A stretch of DNA of 50,703 nt from Acidobacteriota bacterium (GTDB lineage: Bacteria > Acidobacteriota > Terriglobia > Bryobacterales > Bryobacteraceae), in NCBI GenBank assembly GCA_016213775.1, contig JACQZR010000231.1:1-50703 (forward strand). Direction: 5' to 3'. A program made the translations under genes and the position numbers. Of the stretch, positions 8,427 to 17,787 are shown one piece after another; position 1 is the first letter of the stretch, and every line of letters begins with the position of its first letter. Under the pieces are notes generated by a model, which did not search any database, was not told the DNA's origin, and saw only the letters and a list, made by a program, of their open reading frames with translations.

Positions 8427-9470
8427 ATGGCCTTCTCGCAAACAGTTCCTACCTCTGAAGAACAATGGCGGCGTTATCTGGTTGGACGGAGCCCCGCGAT
8501 GGAAAAGCTGGTTGAAAAGGTCCGGCTCATTGGGCCAAAAAAAGCCACCGTGCTACTGGTGGGCGAAACCGGCACTGGAAAAGAAATGACAGCCCGGGCA
8601 ATTCACGGCGCCAGCACCCGCGTTCAGTTCCCGATGGTGACGGTGAACTGCACGGCGCTTCCGGAGGCGCTGCTCGAAGCCGAACTGTTCGGCCACGTGC
8701 GTGGGGCGTTCACAGGAGCGGTACAGTCGCGCATGGGGCGCTTTGAGCAGGCCAACAACGGGACGATCTTTTTGGACGAGATCGGGGATATGCCGCTCGA
8801 TACCCAAGCCAAGCTGCTGCGGGTTCTGCAGGAGCGCGAGTTTCAACGCATTGGCAGTTCCGAGACGATTCACGTGGACGTGCGGGTGATCGCGGCGACC
8901 AACGCCAATCTGCCGGAGAAGATCGCCGCGGGGCGCTTTCGCGAGGACCTGTACTACCGGTTGAACGTGGTGCCGATTGCGATTCCGGCACTGCGGGACC
9001 ACGCCGCGGACATTCCATTGCTGACGCACCACTTCATCGAGAAGGTCTGCCGGCAGGAGCGATTGCAGGTGCGTGAGATTTCAGCGGAAGCGTTGGACCT
9101 GTTGGCGCTGTATCCATGGCCGGGGAATGTGCGGCAGTTGGAGAACGCCGTCGAGCACGCAATTGCGATGTCGGGAGAGCGGCCATTCCTGCTGCCGCAG
9201 GATTTCACACTGCCGATGCTCTTTCCGCGGGACGAGCAGAACGAGATGGACCACTTTCTGGAGTTTCCTGAGAATGGGCTCGACTTCGAACAGACGGTGG
9301 GCCGGATCGAACTGCGGATTCTCGAGGAAGCGTTGCGGCGGACGGGCGGCAACAAGACGCAGGCCGCTGACATGTTGCGGTTAAAGCGGACCACGTTGAC
9401 GGCGAAGCTGCGGGTGCTGTCTCGATTGGGCTCGCCGCCACTGCAGAGCCGGATGGCGAGTACCCGCTAG
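8427..9470 (+). CDS. Sigma-54-dependent transcription activator lacking a sensor domain (PspF-like layout)
   Basis: 347 residues; the ATG is preceded by AGGTGAGGAG at good spacing. Almost the whole protein is the AAA+ domain of bacterial enhancer-binding proteins: Walker A GETGTGKE, the sigma-54-contacting loop GAFTGA, Walker B IFLDEIGD, and the arginine region [12 protein letters not shown], with [15 protein letters not shown] after it. A Fis-type helix-turn-helix closes the protein ([20 protein letters not shown]). Only about 18 residues precede the AAA+ core, so there is no receiver, GAF or PAS domain; activity must be set by expression, as with HrpR/S, or by a partner protein, as PspA does for PspF. 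The target promoters are unknown. Confidence 0.93.
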   Translation: MAFSQTVPTSEEQWRRYLVGRSPAMEKLVEKVRLIGPKKATVLLVGETGTGKEMTARAIHGASTRVQFPMVTVNCTALPEALLEAELFGHVRGAFTGAVQSRMGRFEQANNGTIFLDEIGDMPLDTQAKLLRVLQEREFQRIGSSETIHVDVRVIAATNANLPEKIAAGRFREDLYYRLNVVPIAIPALRDHAADIPLLTHHFIEKVCRQERLQVREISAEALDLLALYPWPGNVRQLENAVEHAIAMSGERPFLLPQDFTLPMLFPRDEQNEMDHFLEFPENGLDFEQTVGRIELRILEEALRRTGGNKTQAADMLRLKRTTLTAKLRVLSRLGSPPLQSRMASTR

Positions 9471-9575
9471 CTGGGGGCGCGACACTAAAGGGCGAGAGTC
9501 CACGGTATCATGGAAACAAGGGCGGTCCTTCTTGGCGACCACTAGCACTGTAGGTGTGCCTGCCCGTGTTCATCC

Positions 9576-12500
9576 ATGTCTCAAGATAAGTCACCGGAAT
9601 CGATTTCCATCAATAGCTGGCTCGAGGACGAACTCTACCAGCAGTACCTCCACGACCGCCGGGCCGTTGATGAGAGCTGGAGCGGAGTGTTCCAGCACCG
9701 CCGGCCCAACGAACCCGGACCTGCCAATGCCAATGGGACCATTACTGTTTCCCGCATCCCGGCTCCGCCAGCGGGAGCAGTCCATGGTGACCCGTCTCCC
9801 TTGAGGGGCGCTGCGGCGCGCCTCGCCGAAAACATGACGGCGTCATTGTCGGTGCCGGTGGCTTCCTCGCAGCGCATCATTGCGGTGAAGGTGATTGAGG
9901 AGAACCGCCGGATCCTCAACCAGCACCGGACGCTCACCGGCAAGAGCAAGATCAGTTTTACTCACCTGGTGGCGTGGGCGATCGTCAAGGCGCTGGGTAA
10001 GTATCCGAACATCAATTGCGCGTATGCCGAGATTGACGGCCAGCCGCACCGCCTGCTCCGGCCCGCGATCAATCTTGGTATCGCGGTGGACGTGGCGGGC
10101 AAGGATGGCAATCGCGCTCTGGTCGTGCCGTCCATCAAGAACACCGGCGCGCTGAATTTCCAGGAGTACATGCAGGCCTTTGACGATCTGGTGGTGCGGG
10201 CCCGCAAGAGCAAATTGACGCCTGACGATTTCGCCGGCACGACGATCTCGCTTACCAACCCAGGAACAGTTGGCACCTTCGGGTCGATGCCGCGGCTGAT
10301 GGCGGGACAAGGCGCTATCATCGCCACCGGCGTTATCGACTACCCGGCGGAATACCAGGGTGTCTCGCCGAGCGTCCGTTCCATGATCGGTCTGTCGAAG
10401 GTGATGGCTGTGAGCTGCACGTACGATCACCGGATCATTCAAGGTGCGGAAAGCGGCGTGTTTCTGGCCCATCTGCAGGAACTGCTGCAAGGGGAGCATG
10501 GGTTCTACGAGTCGATCTTCGCCGATCTGAAGCTGCCGTATCATCCAGTGAAATGGCAGCCGGACAAGATCCATCTTGCGGGTTTCGGCGGCCACACCGG
10601 CCCGAGTGAAGAGGTTGCCAAACACGCCGCGGTGCTGCAACTGATCAACGCCTACCGCGTGCGCGGACATCTGATTGCCGATCTCGATCCGCTAGGTTCT
10701 GAACCCCAGTATCATCCCGAACTCGACCCGGCGACTTACGGGCTGACGATTTGGGATCTGGACCGCGAATTCCTCACCGGCACGCTGGGGCGATGCGGGG
10801 TGGAGAGCGGCGAAATGGACGTCGCCACACTGCGCGAGATTCTGGAAACGCTGCGCGGAACGTATTGTGGAAAGATCGGCTGCGAGTACATGAATATCCA
10901 GGTGCCGGAGCAGAAACGCTGGCTCCAGCAGCACATGGAACCGCAGGCCAACGGTTGGCCGCTGGACCACGCCAGCCGCCTTCGCGCCCTGCAGGTATTG
11001 ATCGAGGCTGAGGAGTTTGAACACTTCCTGCATTCGCGTTTTGTCGGTCAGAAGCGGTTTGCGTTGGAAGGCTCCGAAGCGGCGATGGCGATTCTGGACG
11101 GCATTCTCTCCAAGGCCGCCGATCAGGGCGTTCACGAGGTGGTGATGGGCATGGCGCACCGCGGCCGGCTCACAGTGCTTGCCAACCTCATCGGCAAGCC
11201 GATGGAACAGATCTTCTCGGCCTTTGAAGGCGAGCTCGACCCGGAGGCGACGCAGGGATCGGGCGATGTAAAGTATCATCTCGGCGCGGCGGGCATTCAT
11301 CTATCGCCGTCGGGCGCGGAAATCAAGGTCGTGGTGTCGCCGAACCCCAGCCATCTGGAAGCGGTGAATCCCGTGGTGGTGGGGATTGTCAGGCCCAAGC
11401 AGGATCGCATTGGCGATACCAAACGAGACCTCATTATTCCTGTTCTGGTGCATGGCGATGCCGCCTTTGCCGGCCAGGGCGTGGTGGCCGAAACCCTCAA
11501 CCTTTCACAACTGGAAGGCTATCGCACAGGCGGCACCATCCATCTCATCATCAATAACCAGATCGGGTTCACCACCAACCCGTATGCGTCGCGTTCGACA
11601 CAGTATTGCACCGATGTGGCGCGTACGGTGCAGGCGCCGATTTTCCACATCAATGGCGATGATCCGGAAGCTTGTTTACGGGTGGCCGGGATGGCCCTCG
11701 AATACCGGCAGACCTTCGATCGCGATGTTGTCATCGACATGTTCTGTTACCGGCGCCACGGTCACAATGAGGGTGACGATCCGAGCTACACGCAACCGGT
11801 GATGTACCGCAAGATCCGGCAGCAGCCGTCGGTGGCCAAGCTCTACGGCGAGAAACTGGTGCGCGAGAAGGCCGTCACGCAGGAGGAGATCGAGAAGATC
11901 CGGCAAACCTATATCGCCAGGCTCAGCGCCGCGTTTGAGGTGTCCAAAAAGGCCGAGTACGAAATTCAGGAAGTGACGCCGCTGCCGTGGCAGCCGGCGC
12001 AGGATGCCAACACCGCCATCAGTCAGGAGGTGCTGGAGAAGGTTGTCCGCGGAATCACGACGCTGCCGGAAGGCTTCCATCTGCATCCGAAGCTGCGAGG
12101 CTTCCAGGACAAGCGCCGCGACATCCTGAAGGGTGCTCCAATTGACTGGGCAGGGGCGGAAGCCATCGCGTTTGGCAGTCTGGCGATCGAAGGTACGCCG
12201 GTGCGGCTGTCAGGGCAGGATTCCGGACGCGGGACGTTTTCCCAACGCCATCTTACGCTCTACGATGCCGAGACGGGCGAGAAACACATCCCACTCCAAC
12301 ACCTGGATCCGCATCAGGCGCGGTTCGATGTGATCGACTCGTCCTTGAGCGAGTTTGCGGTGATGGGCTTCGAGTTTGGGTATAGCATTGGCGATCCGCA
12401 GTCGCTCGTCATGTGGGAAGGGCAGTTCGGCGACTTCGCCAATGGTGCCCAAGTGATCATCGACCAGTTCATTTGCGTGGCCGAATCGAAATGGGGCCAG

Positions 12501-13259
12501 CCCAGCGGACTGGTGCTGCTGCTGCCGCATGGATACGAAGGCCAGGGGCCGGAACATTCCAGCGCGCGCCTGGAACGATTCCTGCAGCTATGCGCCGAGA
12601 ACAACATGCAAGTGGCCAACTGTACGCTGCCGGCCCAGTATTTCCACCTGCTGCGGCGGCAGATGCGCGGCGGGCCGGAGGGGCATTCGCTGCGAAAGCC
12701 ACTGGCTATCTTCACTCCGAAGAGCATGCTGCGGCATCCGAAGGCGGTCTCATATGGCGCCGATTTGATGACCGGGAGTTTCCGGGAACTGCTGCCGGAC
12801 ACCTCAGGCTCGCCGGACGGCATCGTCACGCGGGTGGTGTTTTGTAGCGGCAAACTCTACTGGGAACTGGCCGCGCTGCGGGAGGAACGCAAGCTGCTGA
12901 ACGTAGCGATTCTACGGATCGAGCAGTTGTATCCATTCCCCACGGATCAGATGGAAGCGGAGCTACGGCGCTATGCCGCCAGCGCTTCAGTGGTATGGGC
13001 GCAGGAAGAACCGCGGAATATGGGCGCCTGGAAATTCGTTCAGGAACACCTGGACAACGCGCTCGAGCCGACGCGCCGCCGCGTCCGCTACGTCGGGCGT
13101 CCGGAGAGTTCCAGCCCGGCCACCGGATCGAGCAAGCGCCATGCGCAGGAGCAGAGTGAGCTCCTGGAAGACGCCTTTGCCGCGCAGCCGGTCACGCGTA
13201 AACGCACGCGCATGGTGCGCAAGAAAGCCAAGCCGGAACCGCTCACAGTTACTGTCTGA
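9576..13259 (+). CDS. kgd: Multifunctional 2-oxoglutarate decarboxylase/dehydrogenase, fused E2-E1 (KGD type)
   Basis: 1227 residues. The architecture is that of the actinobacterial KGD enzyme. A short N-terminal segment (SWLEDELYQQYLHDRRAVD) is followed by an acyltransferase (E2) catalytic domain at about 80-320, with its active-site CTYDHRIIQGAESG near 283, and then the thiamine-diphosphate E1 part of 2-oxoglutarate dehydrogenase: MAHRGRLTVL near 526, GDAAFAGQGVVAETL near 627 and RRHGHNEGDDPS near 726. No lipoyl domain is visible, so reductive succinylation needs a lipoyl domain from another protein, as in Actinobacteria. It would convert 2-oxoglutarate to succinyl-CoA or succinic semialdehyde in the TCA cycle. 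The C-terminus has a Lys/Arg-rich tail. The ribosome site before the ATG is poor. Confidence 0.95.
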   Translation: MSQDKSPESISINSWLEDELYQQYLHDRRAVDESWSGVFQHRRPNEPGPANANGTITVSRIPAPPAGAVHGDPSPLRGAAARLAENMTASLSVPVASSQRIIAVKVIEENRRILNQHRTLTGKSKISFTHLVAWAIVKALGKYPNINCAYAEIDGQPHRLLRPAINLGIAVDVAGKDGNRALVVPSIKNTGALNFQEYMQAFDDLVVRARKSKLTPDDFAGTTISLTNPGTVGTFGSMPRLMAGQGAIIATGVIDYPAEYQGVSPSVRSMIGLSKVMAVSCTYDHRIIQGAESGVFLAHLQELLQGEHGFYESIFADLKLPYHPVKWQPDKIHLAGFGGHTGPSEEVAKHAAVLQLINAYRVRGHLIADLDPLGSEPQYHPELDPATYGLTIWDLDREFLTGTLGRCGVESGEMDVATLREILETLRGTYCGKIGCEYMNIQVPEQKRWLQQHMEPQANGWPLDHASRLRALQVLIEAEEFEHFLHSRFVGQKRFALEGSEAAMAILDGILSKAADQGVHEVVMGMAHRGRLTVLANLIGKPMEQIFSAFEGELDPEATQGSGDVKYHLGAAGIHLSPSGAEIKVVVSPNPSHLEAVNPVVVGIVRPKQDRIGDTKRDLIIPVLVHGDAAFAGQGVVAETLNLSQLEGYRTGGTIHLIINNQIGFTTNPYASRSTQYCTDVARTVQAPIFHINGDDPEACLRVAGMALEYRQTFDRDVVIDMFCYRRHGHNEGDDPSYTQPVMYRKIRQQPSVAKLYGEKLVREKAVTQEEIEKIRQTYIARLSAAFEVSKKAEYEIQEVTPLPWQPAQDANTAISQEVLEKVVRGITTLPEGFHLHPKLRGFQDKRRDILKGAPIDWAGAEAIAFGSLAIEGTPVRLSGQDSGRGTFSQRHLTLYDAETGEKHIPLQHLDPHQARFDVIDSSLSEFAVMGFEFGYSIGDPQSLVMWEGQFGDFANGAQVIIDQFICVAESKWGQPSGLVLLLPHGYEGQGPEHSSARLERFLQLCAENNMQVANCTLPAQYFHLLRRQMRGGPEGHSLRKPLAIFTPKSMLRHPKAVSYGADLMTGSFRELLPDTSGSPDGIVTRVVFCSGKLYWELAALREERKLLNVAILRIEQLYPFPTDQMEAELRRYAASASVVWAQEEPRNMGAWKFVQEHLDNALEPTRRRVRYVGRPESSSPATGSSKRHAQEQSELLEDAFAAQPVTRKRTRMVRKKAKPEPLTVTV

Positions 13260-13289
13260 CATCGTCACTATTGGAAAGGAACACTGCAA

Positions 13290-13544
13290 ATGCACGTATT
13301 CGCAACCGCCATCGTCGGCGCCGCCGTGGGCGCGGCCGGCAATGCCCTCATGCCCGCCCGTCATTCCGGCGGCCTCATCACCACTGTCGCGCTCGGTATC
13401 ACCGGCGCCAACATGGTGGCCGCACTCGGATGGCTCATGGACTTTTGGGCCGAAGGCAGCTTGATGGGCTATGCCGCGGGTGTCGGCGGCTCGCTCGTGA
13501 TGCTCATCGGCTACCGCATGTTCGCCGGCCCCTCAACCGAATAA
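13290..13544 (+). CDS. GlsB/YeaQ/YmgE-family small membrane protein
   Basis: 84 residues, with AAAGGA before the ATG. It consists of Gly/Ala-rich hydrophobic helices (AIVGAAVGAAGNALMP, ALGITGANMVAALGWLMDF, AAGVGGSLVMLIGYRMF), as in the transglycosylase-associated/YeaQ family of small stress-related membrane proteins, whose biochemical role is not known. It sits 30 bp after kgd and 10 bp before valS on the same strand, so it may be carried in that transcript. Confidence 0.7.
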   Translation: MHVFATAIVGAAVGAAGNALMPARHSGGLITTVALGITGANMVAALGWLMDFWAEGSLMGYAAGVGGSLVMLIGYRMFAGPSTE

Positions 13545-13554
13545 CCTTCCGACA

Positions 13555-16143
13555 ATGGACATTTCACAACTTCCCAAGCACTTTGACTCGAAACAGGCGG
13601 AAGATGCCTGGGACGCCAAATGGGAGCAGTGGGGTGTACACGCCTACGACCCCTCGCGCGGTCGCGACGAAACCTTCGTCGTCGATACGCCGCCGCCCAC
13701 CGTTTCCGGTTCGTTGCACGTGGGGCACGTGTTCAGCTACACGCATACCGACATCATGGCGCGCTATAAGCGCATGTCCGGTCTGAACATCTTCTATCCC
13801 ATGGGCTGGGACGACAACGGCCTGCCCACCGAACGGCGCGTCCAGAATTACTTCAACGTGCGCTGCGATCCGACGCTGCACCACGTGGAGAACTTCGATA
13901 CCGCGGCGGCGGCGAAGGAGAAACACCCGGTCAGCATCTCGCGGCCGAACTTCATTGAGCTTTGTCTGAAGCTGACAGTCGAAGACGAAGTCATTTTCAA
14001 GGCGTTGTGGCGGCGCATCGGGCTGTCGGTGGATTGGAAACAGGAGTACTCCACTATCGACGAGCGTTGCCGGCGGGCGGCGCAGTTGAGTTTTCTCGAC
14101 CTCTATCAGAAGGGACACATCTACGCGGTGGATTCGCCGGCGATGTGGGATGTCGATTTCCAGACGGCGGTTGCGCAAGCCGAAGTGGAAGATCGCAACA
14201 CAGCCGGTCATTTCCACAACATCCGGTTTGGGGTGGAGGATTCGGAAACGGTGTTCACGATTGCGACGACGCGTCCGGAGTTGCTGGCTGCTTGCGTGGC
14301 GGTGACGGCGCACCCGGACGATGAACGCTACAAACCGTACTTTGGAAAGCGCGCGGTGACGCCGGTGTTCCACGCGCCGGTGCCGATTTTTCCCAGTGCG
14401 CTCGCCGATCCGGAGAAAGGGACCGGCATCCTGATGGTGTGTACGTTTGGCGATGCAACCGACGTCCGCTGGTGGCGCGAGCAGGGCCTGCCCAACCGCC
14501 AGATCATTGGTCGCAACGGGCGGCTGATGCCGGTCACGTTTGGCGAACCGAACTGGGACAGCAAAAACCCGGACGCCGCAAACGCCGCCTACGCGCAGAT
14601 CGCCGGCCGCAATACGAAACAGGCCCGCAAGATCCTGGTGGAACAACTGCTCGGCGACGCGCTCGTGGATGCGCCCAAACCGATCGAGCACTCGGTGAAG
14701 TATTACGAAAAAGGGGAACAGCCGCTGGAGTTCATTTCCACCCGGCAGTGGTTTGTGCGGCTGTTGGATAAGAAGGAAGAGCTGATTGCCTGTGGCGATC
14801 GCATCGCCTGGCATCCCGATTTCATGCGGCTGCGCTTCAAGACCTGGACCGAGGGTCTGCAGTTTGACTGGTGCATCTCGCGGCAGCGCTACTTCGGCGT
14901 TTCGTTCCCCGTCTGGTACAAGCTCGACGGCGAGGGCAACCCGGTCTACGAGGAGCCGATTCTGGCCGCGCCCGAAGCTCTGCCCATGGATCCGATGGAT
15001 GCGGCGCCTCCCGGATACACGGAGTCGCAGCGTAACCAGCCTGGCGGCTTCACAGCCGAAGCCGATGTGTTCGATACCTGGTTCACCAGTTCGCTCACGC
15101 CGCAGATTTCGGCGGGCTGGCTGACGGATGAGAAGCTGTTCCATAACCTGTTCCCGAACGATGTCCGGCCGCAGAGTCACGAGATCATCCGCACCTGGGC
15201 GTTCTACACGATCGTAAAGGCATGGCTGCATTCGGGCACCATCCCCTGGCATCACGTGACGATCTCGGGATGGGTGCTCGATCCCGACCGCAAGAAGATG
15301 TCCAAGAGTAAGGGCAACGTGGTAACGCCGATGCACCTGCTGGAGGAGTACGGCGCCGACGCGGTGCGGTACTGGTCAGCCAACGCCCGCCTCGGCACCG
15401 ATACGGCCTTCGATACCAACGTGCTCAAAGTGGGCCGGCGGCTGGTGACCAAACTGTTCAACGCCGGCAAGTTCGTTCTGATGCAGACCTCCGAATCGGG
15501 GCCCGTGCAGCATCCGTTGGATCTGGCGTTTCTGGCGCAGTTGCGCAAGTTGGTGGAAAGCGCTACCGCCAACTTCGACAGGTACGAGCACGCCCTGGCG
15601 TTGGGCGAGATTGAACGCTTCTTCTGGCGCGGCCTCACCGATAACTATCTGGAACTGGTGAAGGCCCGCTCGCGCTCCGAAACCGACACCGCCGGGCGCG
15701 CATCCGCCGTCGCCACGCTTCGTATCGCGCTCAAAACCTTGTTACGCCTGTTTGCAGTGTTCGTGCCGTACATCACCGAAGAGGTCTGGTCCTGGGCTTT
15801 CGCCGGGGAGACCGGCCATCAGAGCATCCACCGCGCGCCATGGCCCAAGGCGGACGAACTGCCCCCTGGGGCCGGCGACGATTCGCTTTTTGAAACCGCC
15901 ATCGCGGCCCTGTTCACCGTGAACAAGAGCAAGAGCGAGGGTGGCGTTTCAGTGGGCCGCGGCATTACGACATTGCAGATCGCCGCCAACGCCGCTACCG
16001 CCGCTGCCTTTGAAGCGGTGAAGGCCGATGTCTGCGGCGCCACCCGCTGCCAGGTCTGCGAAGTGGCGGTGGACGATTCGCTCGACGCCAATCAATTCAA
16101 AGTGGTCACCGTAGCCTTCGAATCGAACGAACCGGCGCAGTAG
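13555..16143 (+). CDS. valS: Valyl-tRNA synthetase
   Basis: 862 residues. A class I synthetase that charges tRNA-Val. HIGH-type motif in GSLHVGHVFSYTHTDIMARY (near 54), MGWDDNGLPTERRVQ nearby, and KKMSKSKGN near 580. The editing domain lies between (TIATTRPELLAACVAVTAHP). The C-terminal anticodon-binding part ends at the FVPYITEEVWSWAF region plus about 90 residues; the long C-terminal coiled-coil arm of E. coli-type ValRS is not seen. Length and layout fit the shorter archaeal/Rickettsia-like type. The start is the ATG 10 bp after the small membrane protein gene. An ORF on the opposite strand across the gene is a shadow. Confidence 0.95.
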   Translation: MDISQLPKHFDSKQAEDAWDAKWEQWGVHAYDPSRGRDETFVVDTPPPTVSGSLHVGHVFSYTHTDIMARYKRMSGLNIFYPMGWDDNGLPTERRVQNYFNVRCDPTLHHVENFDTAAAAKEKHPVSISRPNFIELCLKLTVEDEVIFKALWRRIGLSVDWKQEYSTIDERCRRAAQLSFLDLYQKGHIYAVDSPAMWDVDFQTAVAQAEVEDRNTAGHFHNIRFGVEDSETVFTIATTRPELLAACVAVTAHPDDERYKPYFGKRAVTPVFHAPVPIFPSALADPEKGTGILMVCTFGDATDVRWWREQGLPNRQIIGRNGRLMPVTFGEPNWDSKNPDAANAAYAQIAGRNTKQARKILVEQLLGDALVDAPKPIEHSVKYYEKGEQPLEFISTRQWFVRLLDKKEELIACGDRIAWHPDFMRLRFKTWTEGLQFDWCISRQRYFGVSFPVWYKLDGEGNPVYEEPILAAPEALPMDPMDAAPPGYTESQRNQPGGFTAEADVFDTWFTSSLTPQISAGWLTDEKLFHNLFPNDVRPQSHEIIRTWAFYTIVKAWLHSGTIPWHHVTISGWVLDPDRKKMSKSKGNVVTPMHLLEEYGADAVRYWSANARLGTDTAFDTNVLKVGRRLVTKLFNAGKFVLMQTSESGPVQHPLDLAFLAQLRKLVESATANFDRYEHALALGEIERFFWRGLTDNYLELVKARSRSETDTAGRASAVATLRIALKTLLRLFAVFVPYITEEVWSWAFAGETGHQSIHRAPWPKADELPPGAGDDSLFETAIAALFTVNKSKSEGGVSVGRGITTLQIAANAATAAAFEAVKADVCGATRCQVCEVAVDDSLDANQFKVVTVAFESNEPAQ

Positions 16144-16169
16144 GCTGACGCCGCTACAATGGAAGGGCA

Positions 16170-17747
16170 GTGAAACACTTTAACACCGCGGGTCCAATGA
16201 GACCAGAGATGCACTACATCATTCCGCCATTGAGCCGAATGGACAGGGATGCGATTGTGCGGCTGATGGACGCCGGAAAGTACTTCATCCTGCACGCGCC
16301 GCGGCAAACGGGAAAAACGTCTTGCCTGCGTGCTCTGATGGACGATCTGAATGCCAGCGGCCGCTACAAGGCGTTGTACTGCAACATTGAACCTGCGCAG
16401 GCGCTTCGGGACGACGTAACCGGTGGAATGGGAGCGATCCTTTCCTCGCTTGCCAGAAGCGCTGACATCTACCTCAATGATCCGTTCTTTGAGGATCATC
16501 ATGAGCAGTTTCTGGCCACTCCGGGAACAGCTCTCCTAAAGGCCCTCACGGCGTGGAGCCGGAACAGCCCGCTCCCGGTCGTGCTCATGCTGGACGAGGT
16601 GGATGCGCTGGTAAGCGACACGCTGATCTCCCTGCTTCGCCAGTTGCGCACCGGCTATGCGGAGCGGCCCGCCAGCTTTCCCCAGAGCCTCATCCTCTGT
16701 GGCGTGCGCGATATCCGCGACTATCGCATTCACGGCACCAAAGAAATCATCACCGGTGGCAGCGCCTTCAACATCAGAGCCGAGTCACTGCGCATCGGCG
16801 ATTTCTCAATTCAGGAAGTGCGCGACCTCTACGGCCAACACACCACCGAAACCGGTCAGATTTTTGAAGACGACGTGTTCCCCCTGATATGGGAGTTAAC
16901 CCAGGGCCAGCCTTGGCTGGTGAACGCCCTTGCCTACGAATCCTGCTTCAAACTCCAGCAGGACCGCACCAAGCCCATCACTCGCGAACTCATCCTGCAA
17001 GCCAAGGAAAACCTGATCCTCAACCGCGTCACCCACCTCGATCAACTGGCGGACAAACTGCGCGAACCTCGCGTGCAGCGCGTCGTTCAGCCGATCCTCA
17101 ACAGCGACGAGAGCTTCAGTAACGATTCCTGGGACGACGACGACATGCAGTACTGCATCGACCTCGGCTTGATCCGCCGCGGGCCGGAAGGCCCGGAAGT
17201 CTCCAACGCCATTTACCGCGAAGTCATCCCCCGTCAACTCAATTTCATCACGCAGATCCAACTGGAAGCCCGCGAGCGCACCGCCTGGTATGTCGCCCCC
17301 GACGGCCGCCTCGACATGCCCAAGCTGCTGTCCTCCTTCCAGCAGTTCTTCCGCGAGAACTCCGAGATCTGGCTGGAGCGCTACAGCTACCGCGAAGCCG
17401 GCCCCCAACTGCTGCTGCAGGCCTTCCTGCAACGCATCATCAACGGCGGCGGGCGCATCGATCGCGAGTACGCGCTTGGCCGCAAGCGCACCGACCTACT
17501 TGTGATTTGGAACCATGCCGGCGGCGTGCAACGGGCGGTGATCGAAGTGAAACTGGTGCGAGGCACGTTGGACAAGACCATCGCCGAAGGGCTACAGCAA
17601 ACCGCGGGCTACGTCGATCGGACGGGGGCGGAGGAAGCCCACCTGGTGCTCTTCAACCGCGACCCGGCGTTGTCGTGGGACGAGAAGATCTTCCAGCGTG
17701 ACGAACCGCTCCCCAACGGCCGCAGCGTGACCATCTGGGCGATGTAG
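16170..17747 (+). CDS. AAA ATPase fused to a PD-(D/E)XK nuclease-like domain
   Basis: 525 residues starting at GTG, which is preceded by GGAAGG and gives the family's usual first residues (KHFNTAGPMRPEMHYIIPP). P-loop HAPRQTGKTS near 44-53 and Walker B VVLMLDEVDAL near 135-145, then a winged-helix-like middle (IDLGLIRRGPEGPEVSNAIY). The C-terminus holds GRKRTDLLVIW followed by AVIEVKLVRG, that is Asp...Glu-X-Lys, the catalytic core of PD-(D/E)XK nucleases. Such proteins resemble the AAA-ATPase-like plus PDDEXK-type families, which are often multicopy and found in accessory regions; their physiological role is not established. It starts 27 bp after valS, but a functional link is doubtful. Confidence 0.82.
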   Translation: MKHFNTAGPMRPEMHYIIPPLSRMDRDAIVRLMDAGKYFILHAPRQTGKTSCLRALMDDLNASGRYKALYCNIEPAQALRDDVTGGMGAILSSLARSADIYLNDPFFEDHHEQFLATPGTALLKALTAWSRNSPLPVVLMLDEVDALVSDTLISLLRQLRTGYAERPASFPQSLILCGVRDIRDYRIHGTKEIITGGSAFNIRAESLRIGDFSIQEVRDLYGQHTTETGQIFEDDVFPLIWELTQGQPWLVNALAYESCFKLQQDRTKPITRELILQAKENLILNRVTHLDQLADKLREPRVQRVVQPILNSDESFSNDSWDDDDMQYCIDLGLIRRGPEGPEVSNAIYREVIPRQLNFITQIQLEARERTAWYVAPDGRLDMPKLLSSFQQFFRENSEIWLERYSYREAGPQLLLQAFLQRIINGGGRIDREYALGRKRTDLLVIWNHAGGVQRAVIEVKLVRGTLDKTIAEGLQQTAGYVDRTGAEEAHLVLFNRDPALSWDEKIFQRDEPLPNGRSVTIWAM

Positions 17748-17766
17748 GCGGACGCCCTCGATCGCG

Positions 17767-17783
17767 GCCGGCCCCATGCCGGC
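17767..17783 (+). terminator. Short hairpin between two convergent genes
   Basis: GCCGGC (17767-17772), a five-base loop, GCCGGC (17778-17783), then TTCTTCA on the plus strand. It lies between the stop of the AAA-nuclease gene and that of the convergent secreted protein, so a terminator for the former is likely. Confidence 0.45.
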
Positions 17784-17787
17784 TTCT

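Noticed and set aside
13564-15336. 590-residue minus-strand open frame opposite valS
   Set aside because: Arg/His-rich composition typical of a GC-rich shadow; valS on the plus strand has all catalytic motifs.
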